Shown here: in pieces, positions 7,126 through 15,351 of the stretch
How positions within the stretch are numbered: position 1 is the first letter of the stretch
How the letters are laid out: every line of letters begins with the position of its first letter
From: an uncultured Spirochaetales bacterium
GTDB taxonomy: Bacteria; Spirochaetota; Spirochaetia; Sphaerochaetales; Sphaerochaetaceae
Assembly (NCBI GenBank): GCA_934247875.1
Contig: CAKQJZ010000017.1
Span: forward strand, 1 to 29,743
Reading direction: 5' to 3'
Length of the DNA: 29,743 nucleotides
Notes under the pieces: model-generated
The model's database searches: none
What the model was told of the DNA's origin: nothing
What the model saw: only the letters and a program-made list of their open reading frames with translations
Position numbers and translations under genes: made by a program

Positions 7126-8186
7126 GTGTATATCTGCTCTTAGGACCTGAAGAGGGAGGAAAAAGAGAGTTCATCGAAAATGAAAAGAAAAGAGTGCTCT
7201 CACTTTATAGTGATGCTGAGACATATACATTCTTCGCTGGAGATAATGAAGATGAAGCGCTATACAATGCACTCACTCAAAACTCTCTATTCTCTTCATT
7301 TAGATTCATAGTAATCAAAGCATTTGAGAATGCTGCTAAAACAGATGGAATGAGCAAAGCACTCATAGAGTTCTCAAAAGCTCCAGATGAGAGTGCTGAA
7401 ATCATAATAGTATCCTCAGAAAGCTCTACGACTACTATTGCACCTGAGATAGTGAAGCTTGCAGGAAAAGAGAATACAAAAATCTACTGGGAGCTTAGAG
7501 AAAGTGACAAGATCAACTGGATCATAAGCTATGTACGTCGCGAAGGCTTCTCAATAACAAAAGACGCAGTAGATGAGATCTTATCATCTGTTGATAACAA
7601 TACACTCGAGATGAAGAACCTCGTCTCTTCGATAATACTATTTCTTCAGCTTCAGAAGAGCGGGAGTGTAATCGATGAGAGCGTTATCGAAAACTACGCA
7701 TCACGCACTAAAGGAGAGAATGGCTATACGCTATTCAAAGCTGTTGCAGCTAAAGACCTTGAACATGCGCTTTTGATAGTCGCATCAATACATCTCTCTG
7801 ATAGCCGCGAAATAGTACCAGCATTCACAGCGCTTCAGAACCAATTCAGAAGACTTGAAGCATGCCACATACTCAAAGCCAAAGGAATGAACGAGAAGCT
7901 GATATTCCAGGAAGTCGAATACTTCCCAACATACAATCCAAGAAGGCAGATAAAAGGAATAAACTTCAAAGAAGCTCCAACATTCTCGCTTGGAATGAGG
8001 AACTACTCAAAGTCTGCATGCTCTCAGATCGTGCTATATCTAGGAGCAATGGATAGTGAGATAAAAGCAGCAGGAACAGAGATGACAAAGATTCTGTTTG
8101 AAGAGGTCATATACCACATAATAGAACTGAACGCTAAAGACTCTAAGATCTCTCTTATGCCTCCAGAGCTATATAGCAACATCTAG
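7122..8186 (+). CDS. holA: DNA polymerase III delta subunit
   Basis: This 354-aa protein matches HolA in length and architecture: an N-terminal AAA+-like domain starting YLLLGPEEGGKREFIE (degenerate P-loop as usual for delta), the strand RFIVIKAFENA, and the helical collar domain with TLFKAVAAKDLEHAL and ALQNQFRRLEACHILKAKGMNE. Delta is the wrench of the clamp loader that opens the beta sliding clamp. It overlaps the LexA-like gene by 4 nt. Its TAG (8184-8186) and the TAG of convergent uvrC share a CTAG palindrome, leaving no space for a terminator between them. Confidence 0.85.
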   Translation: MSVYLLLGPEEGGKREFIENEKKRVLSLYSDAETYTFFAGDNEDEALYNALTQNSLFSSFRFIVIKAFENAAKTDGMSKALIEFSKAPDESAEIIIVSSESSTTTIAPEIVKLAGKENTKIYWELRESDKINWIISYVRREGFSITKDAVDEILSSVDNNTLEMKNLVSSIILFLQLQKSGSVIDESVIENYASRTKGENGYTLFKAVAAKDLEHALLIVASIHLSDSREIVPAFTALQNQFRRLEACHILKAKGMNEKLIFQEVEYFPTYNPRRQIKGINFKEAPTFSLGMRNYSKSACSQIVLYLGAMDSEIKAAGTEMTKILFEEVIYHIIELNAKDSKISLMPPELYSNI

Positions 8187-9958
8187 AAATTTAGTTTATG
8201 GAGTACGCGCTCTGCAACTGGAAGCGGGATAGCAGCGCCCTTTGCCAGCGTCTCAGCATCAAGCTCCAATATAGCCTCTATAGAGCCATACTTTTCCATA
8301 ATGCGTTTGCTTCTCTCTGGCCCTATTCCCTCAATTGATTCAAGGAGAGAGAAAGAAGCTTCCTTGCTTCTCATTCTCTGGTTGAATGAAGTTGCGAATC
8401 TATGGCACTCATCTCTGACAGCAATCAAGACTCTGAGCCCTGGGTCTGAATGAGGAAGCAGAAGAGATGGACGATTTGGGAATACTATCTCTTCGCACTT
8501 CTTCGCGAGTCCTACTACAGGGAATGAGAGATCAAGTGCTCTTAGCGCATCAAGTGCGGCACTGACTTGGCCTTTGCCACCATCGACCATCAATAGATCA
8601 GGCATCTCTCCACCTTCTCTATCAACGCGGGAGTAACGTCTATACACAGCCTCTCTCATCGACTGGAAGTCATCAATCTTTCCATCAAGAGTCTTCATAG
8701 AGAAGTGCCTATATTCTTTATTTGATGAGTTTCCATCACGGAATACTATCAAAGATGCAACTGTATATTTGCCAGAGAGCTGCGCAATATCAAAGCCCTC
8801 GATATGACGCGGAAGCTTATCTAAGCCTAATGAGTTCTTGAGCGACTCAAGAGCGGGAGTATTATCTATCTCTCTTAAGCGCTTCTCAATATCTCGCGTT
8901 GCGTTCTCTGTCGCTAAACGGAGAATCCTATAGTGCTTGCCTTCTCTTGGGACTGTGACAAATGTGCTTGCGTGTAATGTATCTTTGAAATATCGAGAAA
9001 GGAGTTCTGTATCAATCTCATGTGATACAAATAGCTCTGAAGGAAGCACTTCCTCATCTGAGTAATACTGAATCAGAAATGAAAGCAGCGTCTCTGTCTC
9101 ATCGCCAAGACACTCTGCTCTATATAGCGCTTTGCCAATCAAGCGCCCACCTCTGAATTGCATAAGCGCAATAGTGCATAGATAAGCTCTCATCTCAATA
9201 GATGCATAGTCTCTGTTATCCATCTCAGAATAATCTTCAACAAGCTGATTCTCCTGCATTACTTCAAGCGCTTTTAAAAGATCACGCTTCTTCGCAGCTG
9301 TCTCAAAGTCCAGAGCTTTAGCAGCTTCCTTCATTGACTCTTCAACACTCTTGATTACAGAGCTGTCATCTCCATCTAAGAAAGTCTCAACCTCTTTGAC
9401 ATAGCTTTTGTATTTCTCAGGGCTTATTGCGCCAATGCATGGGCCTGAGCACTTATGAAGATGGTAATATAGGCATGGAGTATCACGCTTTTTCAAGGGA
9501 CCATTGCAAAGCCTTAGAGGAAATGACTCTTTGACCATATCAAGATAGATATCCAGGCGATGCACATCAGGATATGGTCCATAGTATTTAGAACCATCTC
9601 TAACTACGCGCCTTGTTTTGAATATTCTAGGATATGCTTCCTTTGTGATTCTGATTACAGGATATGACTTACCATCCTTTAAAAGGATATTGTAATGAGG
9701 GTTGTATTTCTTGATTAAGTTGTTCTCAAGCACGAGAGCTTCATACTCATTGCCAGTAATCACATAATCAATCTTAGAGATCTTCTCTACAAGCGCAGCT
9801 GTCTTCGCGTTGCGATTTGGAAGAAAGTATGAAGTCACACGTCGTTTGAGGTTCTTTGCCTTTCCGACATAGATAACTACCCCTTCACTGTTCTTCATCA
9901 GATAACAGCCAGGATTCTCTGGCAGACTCTTCGCCTGTTCTCTTGCGCTTCCTTCCAT
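8183..9958 (-). CDS. uvrC: Excinuclease ABC subunit C
   Basis: The start chosen is the ATG at 9958, which begins MEGSAREQAKSLPENPGCY; an upstream in-frame extension to 9988 would run through the promoter. The 591-aa product has the N-terminal GIY-YIG nuclease (GCY at 17-19, IYVGKAKNLKRRV from 29), a cysteine group (CNGP, CLYYHLHKCSGPC), the UVR UvrB-binding motif near 195-230, the RNase H-like 5' nuclease (GFDIAQLSG, MVDGGKGQ, RDECHRFA) and C-terminal helix-hairpin-helix (SIEGIGPERSKRI). It makes both incisions in nucleotide excision repair. The usual DISH motif reads DIAQ. No Shine-Dalgarno precedes the ATG, but TATTCT lies six bases upstream. Confidence 0.95.
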   Translation of the reverse strand: MEGSAREQAKSLPENPGCYLMKNSEGVVIYVGKAKNLKRRVTSYFLPNRNAKTAALVEKISKIDYVITGNEYEALVLENNLIKKYNPHYNILLKDGKSYPVIRITKEAYPRIFKTRRVVRDGSKYYGPYPDVHRLDIYLDMVKESFPLRLCNGPLKKRDTPCLYYHLHKCSGPCIGAISPEKYKSYVKEVETFLDGDDSSVIKSVEESMKEAAKALDFETAAKKRDLLKALEVMQENQLVEDYSEMDNRDYASIEMRAYLCTIALMQFRGGRLIGKALYRAECLGDETETLLSFLIQYYSDEEVLPSELFVSHEIDTELLSRYFKDTLHASTFVTVPREGKHYRILRLATENATRDIEKRLREIDNTPALESLKNSLGLDKLPRHIEGFDIAQLSGKYTVASLIVFRDGNSSNKEYRHFSMKTLDGKIDDFQSMREAVYRRYSRVDREGGEMPDLLMVDGGKGQVSAALDALRALDLSFPVVGLAKKCEEIVFPNRPSLLLPHSDPGLRVLIAVRDECHRFATSFNQRMRSKEASFSLLESIEGIGPERSKRIMEKYGSIEAILELDAETLAKGAAIPLPVAERVLHKLNF

Positions 9959-9964
9959 AAGGCA

Positions 9965-9970
9965 AGAATA
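9965..9970 (-). promoter_or_regulatory. -10 box TATTCT for leaderless uvrC
   Basis: On the minus strand TATTCT (9970-9965), then six bases (TGCCTT), then ATG at 9958. The 59-bp space to the divergent radical SAM gene holds both promoters. No -35 box is convincing. Confidence 0.5.
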
Positions 9971-10002
9971 CACCAAAATGAAAGACAAAAGAAGTTATTA
10001 GA

Positions 10003-10008
10003 TATAAA
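10003..10008 (+). promoter_or_regulatory. -10 box TATAAA for the radical SAM gene at 10018
   Basis: TATAAA (10003-10008) lies nine bases before the ATG, and the overlapping TAAACT (10005-10010) lies seven bases before it. No Shine-Dalgarno is present, so the mRNA is leaderless or has only a few leader bases. Confidence 0.45.
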
Positions 10009-10017
10009 CTCTCACTT

Positions 10018-11241
10018 ATGAACGCACTAAATGAACTGCTATTCTCTCTCCCTGATGATATAAACAAAGCACTTATAAACATATTCGATTCATATAAGCT
10101 AAGTGAGAGCCAGAAGCTGGAAGCAGCTAAGAACGAGGCTGATCTTGTACAATGGAAAGAACCATCTTTTGCACTTAACTACAAAGCTGCTATCAGAAAA
10201 GACGGAAGAGAAAGAGATGAATACATAGATAAGCTCAGATCTTATATGAAAGAAAAGAGAGGAAGCGAAACAGATTACTCATCATTCTTTCCTAAGAAGA
10301 GAGTCAATATAAAGACTAAAGCAGTCATTGAAGATAAACCAATAGTTTTAGGAAAGTGTCCATGCCCTGTAGATGGAGAGAAGACAAGATGCTGCAAGCT
10401 GACAACGCTCGACGCAGCTATGCAATGCGCATTCGCATGTTCATATTGCTCTGTGCAAGCTTTTTACAATGAGAACCAGATATTGGTTGCAGGCTCTTTA
10501 GGTAAACGTCTTAATGAATTGACAATTCCAGAGAATGTATGGCACATCGGAACTGGTCAAGCTTCAGATTCGTTGCTCTTAGGCGATGACTATGGGACAC
10601 TGAGTGCACTATCAGGTTTTGCAGAAAAGCATAAAGACATAATCATAGAACTCAAAAGCAAATCAAAACGTGATGTCTTTGATAGAAAGTATCCAAGGAA
10701 CTTAATCTTCACATGGTCACTCAATGCAAAGACGATAACAGAAAAAGAAGAACACTTAACTGCGTCGCTAGATGAGAGGCTTCAAGCAGCACGCAAAGCA
10801 GCTGACAATGGCTCTCTTGTTGGTTTTCATATTCATCCAATGGTCTATTTCCAAGGCTGGGAAAAGGAATATGAGGAAGTAGTCAAGAAAATCGAATCAA
10901 TGTTCAAGCCAGACGAAGTTCTTATGATAAGCATCGGAACGCTCACATTCACAAAAGCAGTACTGAAAAGACTCAGAGAAAAGGAAGCTGAATCAAGAGT
11001 ACTCGAGATGGAACTTGAGAAAACAGCAGGAAAGTATTCATATCCACTGAAGAAGAAAGAATTGATGTTCTCTCATGTCTACTCTTCATTTTCAAAAGAA
11101 TGGCATGACAATGTGTTCTTCTATCTATGCATGGAAGACCCTTCTCTATGGATGAAAGTACTCAAGAGAGAATATAGCTCAGACAAAGAGTTCGAAGAAG
11201 ACATGAAGAAAAGCTACTTTGAGAAGGTCAACAAAGCATAG
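10018..11241 (+). CDS. Spore photoproduct lyase-family radical SAM protein
   Basis: The 407-aa product contains a radical SAM cluster motif C137-x3-C141-x2-C144 within MQCAFACSYCSVQAF, as in spore photoproduct lyase (SplB), and a C-terminal region with FHIHPMVYFQGWEKEY that resembles the SplB barrel. Four further cysteines precede the cluster (C114, C116, C125, C126). SplB repairs the UV-induced thymine dimer of spores using S-adenosylmethionine. Non-sporing bacteria, including spirochaetes, carry relatives whose substrate is unsettled. Its divergent pairing with uvrC suggests a DNA-repair role (inference). The 3' end overlaps the convergent small gene by 14 nt. Confidence 0.75.
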   Translation: MNALNELLFSLPDDINKALINIFDSYKLSESQKLEAAKNEADLVQWKEPSFALNYKAAIRKDGRERDEYIDKLRSYMKEKRGSETDYSSFFPKKRVNIKTKAVIEDKPIVLGKCPCPVDGEKTRCCKLTTLDAAMQCAFACSYCSVQAFYNENQILVAGSLGKRLNELTIPENVWHIGTGQASDSLLLGDDYGTLSALSGFAEKHKDIIIELKSKSKRDVFDRKYPRNLIFTWSLNAKTITEKEEHLTASLDERLQAARKAADNGSLVGFHIHPMVYFQGWEKEYEEVVKKIESMFKPDEVLMISIGTLTFTKAVLKRLREKEAESRVLEMELEKTAGKYSYPLKKKELMFSHVYSSFSKEWHDNVFFYLCMEDPSLWMKVLKREYSSDKEFEEDMKKSYFEKVNKA

Positions 11242-11422
11242 ACTCTATAGCATTGATGCTATAGCCACACTCAAGAATCCAGTTATTGTGCTCAATAAGG
11301 AGCTCTTCAGCTTTCTCTTTGCTATCTGCTTCTTCAAAACCCAGAATCTGGTAATTTGCAACTTCGCACCCACTTGGAGAAGACGTATAGCCTTCTCCTG
11401 TATAGAAAACATATCTGCTCAT
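11228..11422 (-). CDS. Small uncharacterised protein (64 aa)
   Basis: I start this at the internal ATG at 11422, because the longer in-frame reading overlaps the upstream gene. The 64-aa product begins MSRYVFYTGEGYTSSPSGC and has an acidic helical half (EEADSKEKAEELLIEH) ending CGYSINAIESMLC, with three cysteines. I do not recognise a family. It lies 31 nt after the nuclease-like gene in the same direction. No Shine-Dalgarno is visible, and a stem-loop (11430-11437 with 11453-11460) precedes it. Its 3' end overlaps the radical SAM gene by 14 nt and contains a perfect inverted repeat at 11245-11264. Protein-like composition makes it plausible but unproven. Confidence 0.5.
   Translation of the reverse strand: MSRYVFYTGEGYTSSPSGCEVANYQILGFEEADSKEKAEELLIEHNNWILECGYSINAIESMLC
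11245..11264. repeat. Inverted repeat at a convergent gene junction
   Basis: CTATAGCAT-TG-ATGCTATAG is a perfect 9-bp inverted repeat, effectively an 8-bp stem with a 4-nt loop. It lies just past the stop of the radical SAM gene and within the 3' end of the opposing small gene. There is no T-tract, so it could end transcripts or protect 3' ends only weakly. Confidence 0.5.
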
Positions 11423-11429
11423 ACTGAGA

Positions 11430-11460
11430 CTATTGATCGAAATAAGAGGAAAATCAATAG
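11430..11460. repeat. 8-bp inverted repeat between two minus-strand genes
   Basis: CTATTGAT (11430-11437) pairs with ATCAATAG (11453-11460) across a 15-nt loop. The right arm overlaps the stop codon of the nuclease-like gene, and the hairpin falls in the leader of the small gene, so it may shape processing or translation (inference). Confidence 0.45.
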
Positions 11461-12194
11461 TTTGAGAGACTTGCTTTCTCAACAGCGATGTTGTATTGCT
11501 TTTCAAGTTTTGCGTAGCTAAGAAACTCAACACGCTTATTCATGCGCAGATAAGAGAAGCTGTTATAGTTCATCTTCTTCTCATATTCAGCTTTGCGCCT
11601 TTCATCTGCTACGATGTACATCTTTGTATTGAAGTCGATTAGGTCTGAGTATTTTAGTAGTGAGTTCTGGATATCTGTAGAGTGTTCAACTTCGAAAAAA
11701 CACTCTGGCATGATACGTTCATTGAACCAGATAACGTCTATAGTTGCGCTTCTATTAACAAAGCTGTCGTATGAATAATGAGGAATATCTTTCAGTGCCC
11801 TGATTTCTCCAAGCTTCTTATCTACAAAAAGCTTGGATTTATCTTGATTGGGAACAAATGTTTTCTTCCCCATCATATTGCCAAGCTCAACAAGAAGACC
11901 TTGATAATATGAATGAGTGAACTCTTTCACTTCAGCAGAATCCCGATTATGCGCTGTCTCAACGACAATGCCACGCGCTTCTAGTTCCTTCTGATGTGAT
12001 TTCAGCGCCCATAATCCAGGTTTGATCTTATAAATACTCTCATTTTCCTGGACTATACGACGAATAGAGGCAAAAGGAGTCTTTGTTTTCCATTCACACT
12101 CCTTGATCTTGAAGACTTCTTTATTGAGTTCTCCAAGAGTAGCAACTCCACCAAGACGCTCGAGAGTTGCTATAACTGCCTCATATTGCTTCAT
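11454..12194 (-). CDS. HARE-HTH domain protein with PD-(D/E)XK-like C-terminal domain
   Basis: Residues 1-63 of this 246-aa protein match the HARE-HTH pattern: YEAVIATLERLGG, then TPFASIRRIVQE and the wing YKIKPGLWAL. That domain is found fused to restriction-type endonucleases and in chromatin proteins. The C-terminal half has a nuclease-like core: strand with Asp153 (TIDVIWFN), then CFFEVEHS with Glu168 and Glu170, then a helix with LLKYSDLI and the strand MYIVADERR. This resembles the D...ExE/K arrangement of PD-(D/E)XK folds. A DNA-binding or cleaving role is inferred, with no methyltransferase partner nearby. It is 10 nt downstream of thyX with AGGA before its ATG, so it is probably co-transcribed with housekeeping genes. 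Confidence 0.65.
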   Translation of the reverse strand: MKQYEAVIATLERLGGVATLGELNKEVFKIKECEWKTKTPFASIRRIVQENESIYKIKPGLWALKSHQKELEARGIVVETAHNRDSAEVKEFTHSYYQGLLVELGNMMGKKTFVPNQDKSKLFVDKKLGEIRALKDIPHYSYDSFVNRSATIDVIWFNERIMPECFFEVEHSTDIQNSLLKYSDLIDFNTKMYIVADERRKAEYEKKMNYNSFSYLRMNKRVEFLSYAKLEKQYNIAVEKASLSNY

Positions 12195-12204
12195 AAAGAA
12201 ATTC

Positions 12205-13023
12205 CTATTTTAGCTTTGCAGAAAACAGCTCCAGCTCTCTGCCTGTAAGAGGATTCTCTTTGCCTTCGAGCATTGCTTTGATAGCTGCAACTTCATTTCT
12301 AGAGAAGCTTCTGCCACCAAGCTTATGGTTTTCAAACGCTTCTGTAGCTATTGGGCATACAGCTCTTACAATCTCTAGCATTACTTCTGCGTATGCTCTT
12401 ATCTCATACTGAGCATGAGAGTCCAGGCGAAGTGCTAAGAAATGGAATAAGTTATGCAGATCGATTTCCCAATAGAACTCTGTATAGAGTGAAAGAGGAA
12501 GATCAATACGAGCAATCTCACGTGCAATGCCTGCATCCAGCAGCTTATGATAAGTCTCGAATGCTGCCTCATTCTGCTTAGTAAGAAGCTCTTTGACTCT
12601 CTCTGCCTCTTCTTTACTTACAGGCTCATTCATTCTGCCCTGCTTGTTGTCATCACTCTGAAGTGCTATATGCTCATTATCTGGAACATAGCACTCATCT
12701 TTCATTACAGAATAGCGTCCAGAAATCTCATTCATCCTAGCAGTTCTATGTCTTGTCCACTGACGAGCAACAAAGATAGGCATCTTCACATGGAATGTAA
12801 ATACGACTTGCTCAAATGGAGATGTATGGTCATTTCTAAGCAGATAGTTTATAAGACCCTTATCCTGTCTGAAGGATTTAGTACCCTCTCCATAACTTAC
12901 ACGAGCTGATTGTACGATTCTCTGATCTGAACCAAGATAATCTACTAAGCGAACGAATCCATGATCTAATACTGGATATTCTTTATCAAGAATTGCCTCA
13001 GCGGCTTCTACTACACAATGCAT
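12205..13023 (-). CDS. thyX: Flavin-dependent thymidylate synthase
   Basis: The start chosen is the ATG at 13023, because AAGGAG lies six bases before it; a TTG seven codons upstream would contain that site. The 272-aa product has the ThyX signature RHR-x7-S at 91-101 (RHRTARMNEIS) followed by GRYS, and HTSPFE (66-71), which helps bind FAD and dUMP. It makes dTMP from dUMP using methylene-tetrahydrofolate and NADPH without a dihydrofolate by-product. It sits 42 nt after rsmE and 10 nt before the nuclease-like gene in one minus-strand operon. Confidence 0.95.
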   Translation of the reverse strand: MHCVVEAAEAILDKEYPVLDHGFVRLVDYLGSDQRIVQSARVSYGEGTKSFRQDKGLINYLLRNDHTSPFEQVVFTFHVKMPIFVARQWTRHRTARMNEISGRYSVMKDECYVPDNEHIALQSDDNKQGRMNEPVSKEEAERVKELLTKQNEAAFETYHKLLDAGIAREIARIDLPLSLYTEFYWEIDLHNLFHFLALRLDSHAQYEIRAYAEVMLEIVRAVCPIATEAFENHKLGGRSFSRNEVAAIKAMLEGKENPLTGRELELFSAKLK

Positions 13024-13065
13024 ATAAAACTCCTTGAAGTTCAATCATTCTATCAACAGAGAGTG

Positions 13066-13773
13066 TTAAAGTATACCCATTCTTGAAAGAGCTACAGCGC
13101 TTCCTGCGCTAACAGCTGTTTCTGTTCTGAGTATTCTAGAGCCTAATAGTGCTGGCTTATACCCTGAAGAGAGAAGCAAGCGTCTCTCTCTATCTGACCA
13201 GCCCCGCTCTGGGCCTATTGCGAGTGTTACGCTCTTACCTCTTAAAGCCATATGCGATAGTGGCTCTGCGCCGATTACGTTATCGAGAAGTATCTTCTCT
13301 TCGCTATCGTCTTTAGCTATAGCTTCATCCAATGATTTCAGAATCAATGTCTCAGGAATAGATGAGAAGCCACTTTGCATAGCACCATCTAAGAGTATTT
13401 CTTCATACTCGCCACTTTGATAAAGCGACGCACTCAAATAGCTTTTCTCGCCTAAGTCTGATACAGCTAAAAGCAAGCGCGAAGCTCCTAGCGTTACAGC
13501 TTCTCTGAGTATTCGCTTCATGCAGATTGGCCTTACCTGTGCAACTATCAAAGTAAGGGGATATAGTGGAGTTCTTTCTTCACTCAAATCAAAAGAAAGC
13601 ACTATCTCATCTTCACCAATAGCATCGATTGTTGCGTAGCCCTGACGAGCATTGATAATGCCAGCTTTGAATGAATCACCGAGCGAGAGATGGAGCACTT
13701 TCTTTATATGACTAAAGCGCTCATCTCCCCTCTTGATTATATTCTCACCTTCTTTAAATAGGATTATATTCAT
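13066..13773 (-). CDS. rsmE: 16S rRNA (uracil1498-N3)-methyltransferase
   Basis: This 235-aa protein has an N-terminal PUA-like segment (HIKKVLHLSLGD) and a C-terminal SPOUT knot with the diagnostic AIGPERGWSDRER and LLGSRILRTETA motifs. RsmE methylates U1498 of 16S rRNA in the assembled 30S subunit using S-adenosylmethionine. Length is typical. The ATG overlaps the malQ stop by 4 nt (ATGA), so the two are translationally coupled, although their functions are unrelated. Confidence 0.95.
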   Translation of the reverse strand: MNIILFKEGENIIKRGDERFSHIKKVLHLSLGDSFKAGIINARQGYATIDAIGEDEIVLSFDLSEERTPLYPLTLIVAQVRPICMKRILREAVTLGASRLLLAVSDLGEKSYLSASLYQSGEYEEILLDGAMQSGFSSIPETLILKSLDEAIAKDDSEEKILLDNVIGAEPLSHMALRGKSVTLAIGPERGWSDRERRLLLSSGYKPALLGSRILRTETAVSAGSAVALSRMGIL

Positions 13774-15275
13774 GCTCTGCCGTAAAGCTCACTATAGTAT
13801 TTGATACCTTCAAATGAAGGAGATGTGAGATCTTCTTCTCTCATCTTCCAAGACCAGTTAGAAGAGCCACAAGTAGAAGGTGTATTCATTCTGCCATCTT
13901 TGCCAAGCCCTAAGATATCTTGAGTAGGAATGATTACATAGCTTGCAGAAGACATCATCAAAGCTCTGATAATCGACCATAGCACTCTATCATCTCCGCA
14001 CTCAAAGTAGCGTCTGACATAGTCTTTAGTTCTATCATCAAGCTCTTCATACCAGCCAAGAGTTGTATTATTGTCATGTGTGCCAGTATAAGCGACTGTA
14101 AGCTTCTCATAGTTATGAGGAAGATACTGATTGGATGTATCGAACTTATCACCATCAAAGCCAAATGCGAATTGGATGATCTTCATTCCAGGAAGGTTAT
14201 TGCTAAGTCTGAGCTTATCAACCTCCGGAGTGATTACTCCCAAATCTTCAGCTATGAATGGAAGATTATCGCCAAATTCCTCTTTGATTTTCTTGAAGAA
14301 CTTCGCACCAGGAGCTTTGACCCACTTGCCATTTATTGCAGTATCCTCTCCTGCAGGAACTTCCCAGCATGCTTCAAAGCCTCTGAAATGATCTATTCGT
14401 ACAATATCGCAAAGAGTCAGACAGCTTTTGATTCTATCAGTCCACCACTTGAAGCCAGTCTTTTCATGCTCGCTCCAGCGATATAAAGGATTGCCCCAAA
14501 GCTGACCTGTTGAAGAGAATGCATCTGGTGGTACTCCTGATGATACTTCCTGCTGTCCATTCTCATCTATCTTCAATAGATTCACATTTACCCATGCATC
14601 AGCTGAATCAGCAGCGACGAAGATTGGAATATCGCCAATGAGCTCTATGCCACGCTCATGTACGTAGCTTTTGAATTTAGTCCACTCTGAGAAAAAGAAG
14701 TATTGCCATACTTCATATATCTCAATACGGTCTTTAAGCTCTTTCTTCGCTTTAAGAAGTGCTTTCTCTTCTCTGCATCTCAATTCCTTAGGCCAAGCTA
14801 AATACCACCTTGAGTCGTTGTATTTCTCGCATAGCGCCTGAAAAAGCGCATAGTCTTCAAGCCATGCTTTGTTTTCTTCTTTGAACTTCAGATAAGCAGA
14901 CTTGTCTTTCTCTTTAAGGAAGTTAAGGGCAGCTTTCTCAAGAAGCGGCATCTTGAATTCTCGCACTTTGCCATAGTCGACGCGTTCTGTCGCTATAGGC
15001 TTCTTAGTCACATCCTCAAGTTCCAGATATCCCTCAAGATATAGCTCTCTAGGCGAAATGAACAGCTCATTGCCAGCAAATGCTGAGCGCGCTGCATATG
15101 GGCTATCACCATAGCCAGTAGGGCCTGTTGGAAGGATTTGCCAAAGGGAGATCTTATTGTTTTTGAGAGTATCAGCAAATACTCTGGCCTCTCTGCCTAG
15201 GTCTCCGATTCCGTATGGGCTAGGCAAAGAAGAAATATGCATCAAAACACCGGTTTTTCTTGTTAATGAATTCAT
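13770..15275 (-). CDS. malQ: 4-alpha-glucanotransferase (amylomaltase)
   Basis: This 501-aa protein is a GH77 enzyme. It starts with TGVLMHISSLPSPYGIGDLG and has LPTGPTGYGDSPY at 49-60. The three catalytic acids are visible: Asp295 in RIDHFRG, Glu343 in IAEDLG and Asp401 in GTHDNNT. It transfers maltodextrin segments between glucans in glycogen or maltose metabolism in the cytoplasm. It is the first gene of the minus-strand operon. No Shine-Dalgarno is seen; a perfect TATAAT lies eight bases before the ATG, so the mRNA has almost no leader. Confidence 0.95.
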   Translation of the reverse strand: MNSLTRKTGVLMHISSLPSPYGIGDLGREARVFADTLKNNKISLWQILPTGPTGYGDSPYAARSAFAGNELFISPRELYLEGYLELEDVTKKPIATERVDYGKVREFKMPLLEKAALNFLKEKDKSAYLKFKEENKAWLEDYALFQALCEKYNDSRWYLAWPKELRCREEKALLKAKKELKDRIEIYEVWQYFFFSEWTKFKSYVHERGIELIGDIPIFVAADSADAWVNVNLLKIDENGQQEVSSGVPPDAFSSTGQLWGNPLYRWSEHEKTGFKWWTDRIKSCLTLCDIVRIDHFRGFEACWEVPAGEDTAINGKWVKAPGAKFFKKIKEEFGDNLPFIAEDLGVITPEVDKLRLSNNLPGMKIIQFAFGFDGDKFDTSNQYLPHNYEKLTVAYTGTHDNNTTLGWYEELDDRTKDYVRRYFECGDDRVLWSIIRALMMSSASYVIIPTQDILGLGKDGRMNTPSTCGSSNWSWKMREEDLTSPSFEGIKYYSELYGRA

Positions 15276-15283
15276 ACTTAATG

Positions 15284-15289
15284 ATTATA
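15284..15289 (-). promoter_or_regulatory. -10 box TATAAT for malQ
   Basis: A perfect TATAAT (15289-15284 on the minus strand) lies eight bases before the ATG, giving an expected leader of only two or three bases. It is divergent from the carD promoter. The -35 region is T-rich without a clear hexamer. Confidence 0.55.
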
Positions 15290-15339
15290 GAGAGTTTTAG
15301 ATGTAAAAAAAAGTCATTTCAAATTCTGATATTCTGAAG

Positions 15340-15345
15340 TAAAAT
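15340..15345 (+). promoter_or_regulatory. -10 box TAAAAT for leaderless carD
   Basis: TAAAAT is followed by exactly six bases and the ATG at 15352. A weak -35 (TTTCAA) lies 17 nt upstream of it. No Shine-Dalgarno precedes the gene. Confidence 0.55.
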
Positions 15346-15351
15346 AAATAT

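Noticed and set aside
9959..9988. Longer N-terminus for uvrC
   Set aside because: The added residues are hydrophobic, unlike UvrC, and the extension would cover the -10 box.
11423..11533. Longer N-terminus of the 64-aa gene
   Set aside because: It overlaps the end of the nuclease-like gene for 80 bases and has no start signal; the internal ATG gives a clean spacing.
12547..12909. 120-codon plus-strand open frame opposite thyX
   Set aside because: It is antisense to a clear gene, lacks a ribosome binding site and resembles no family.
13024..13044. TTG start extending thyX by seven codons
   Set aside because: The AAGGAG that serves the ATG at 13023 lies inside this extension.
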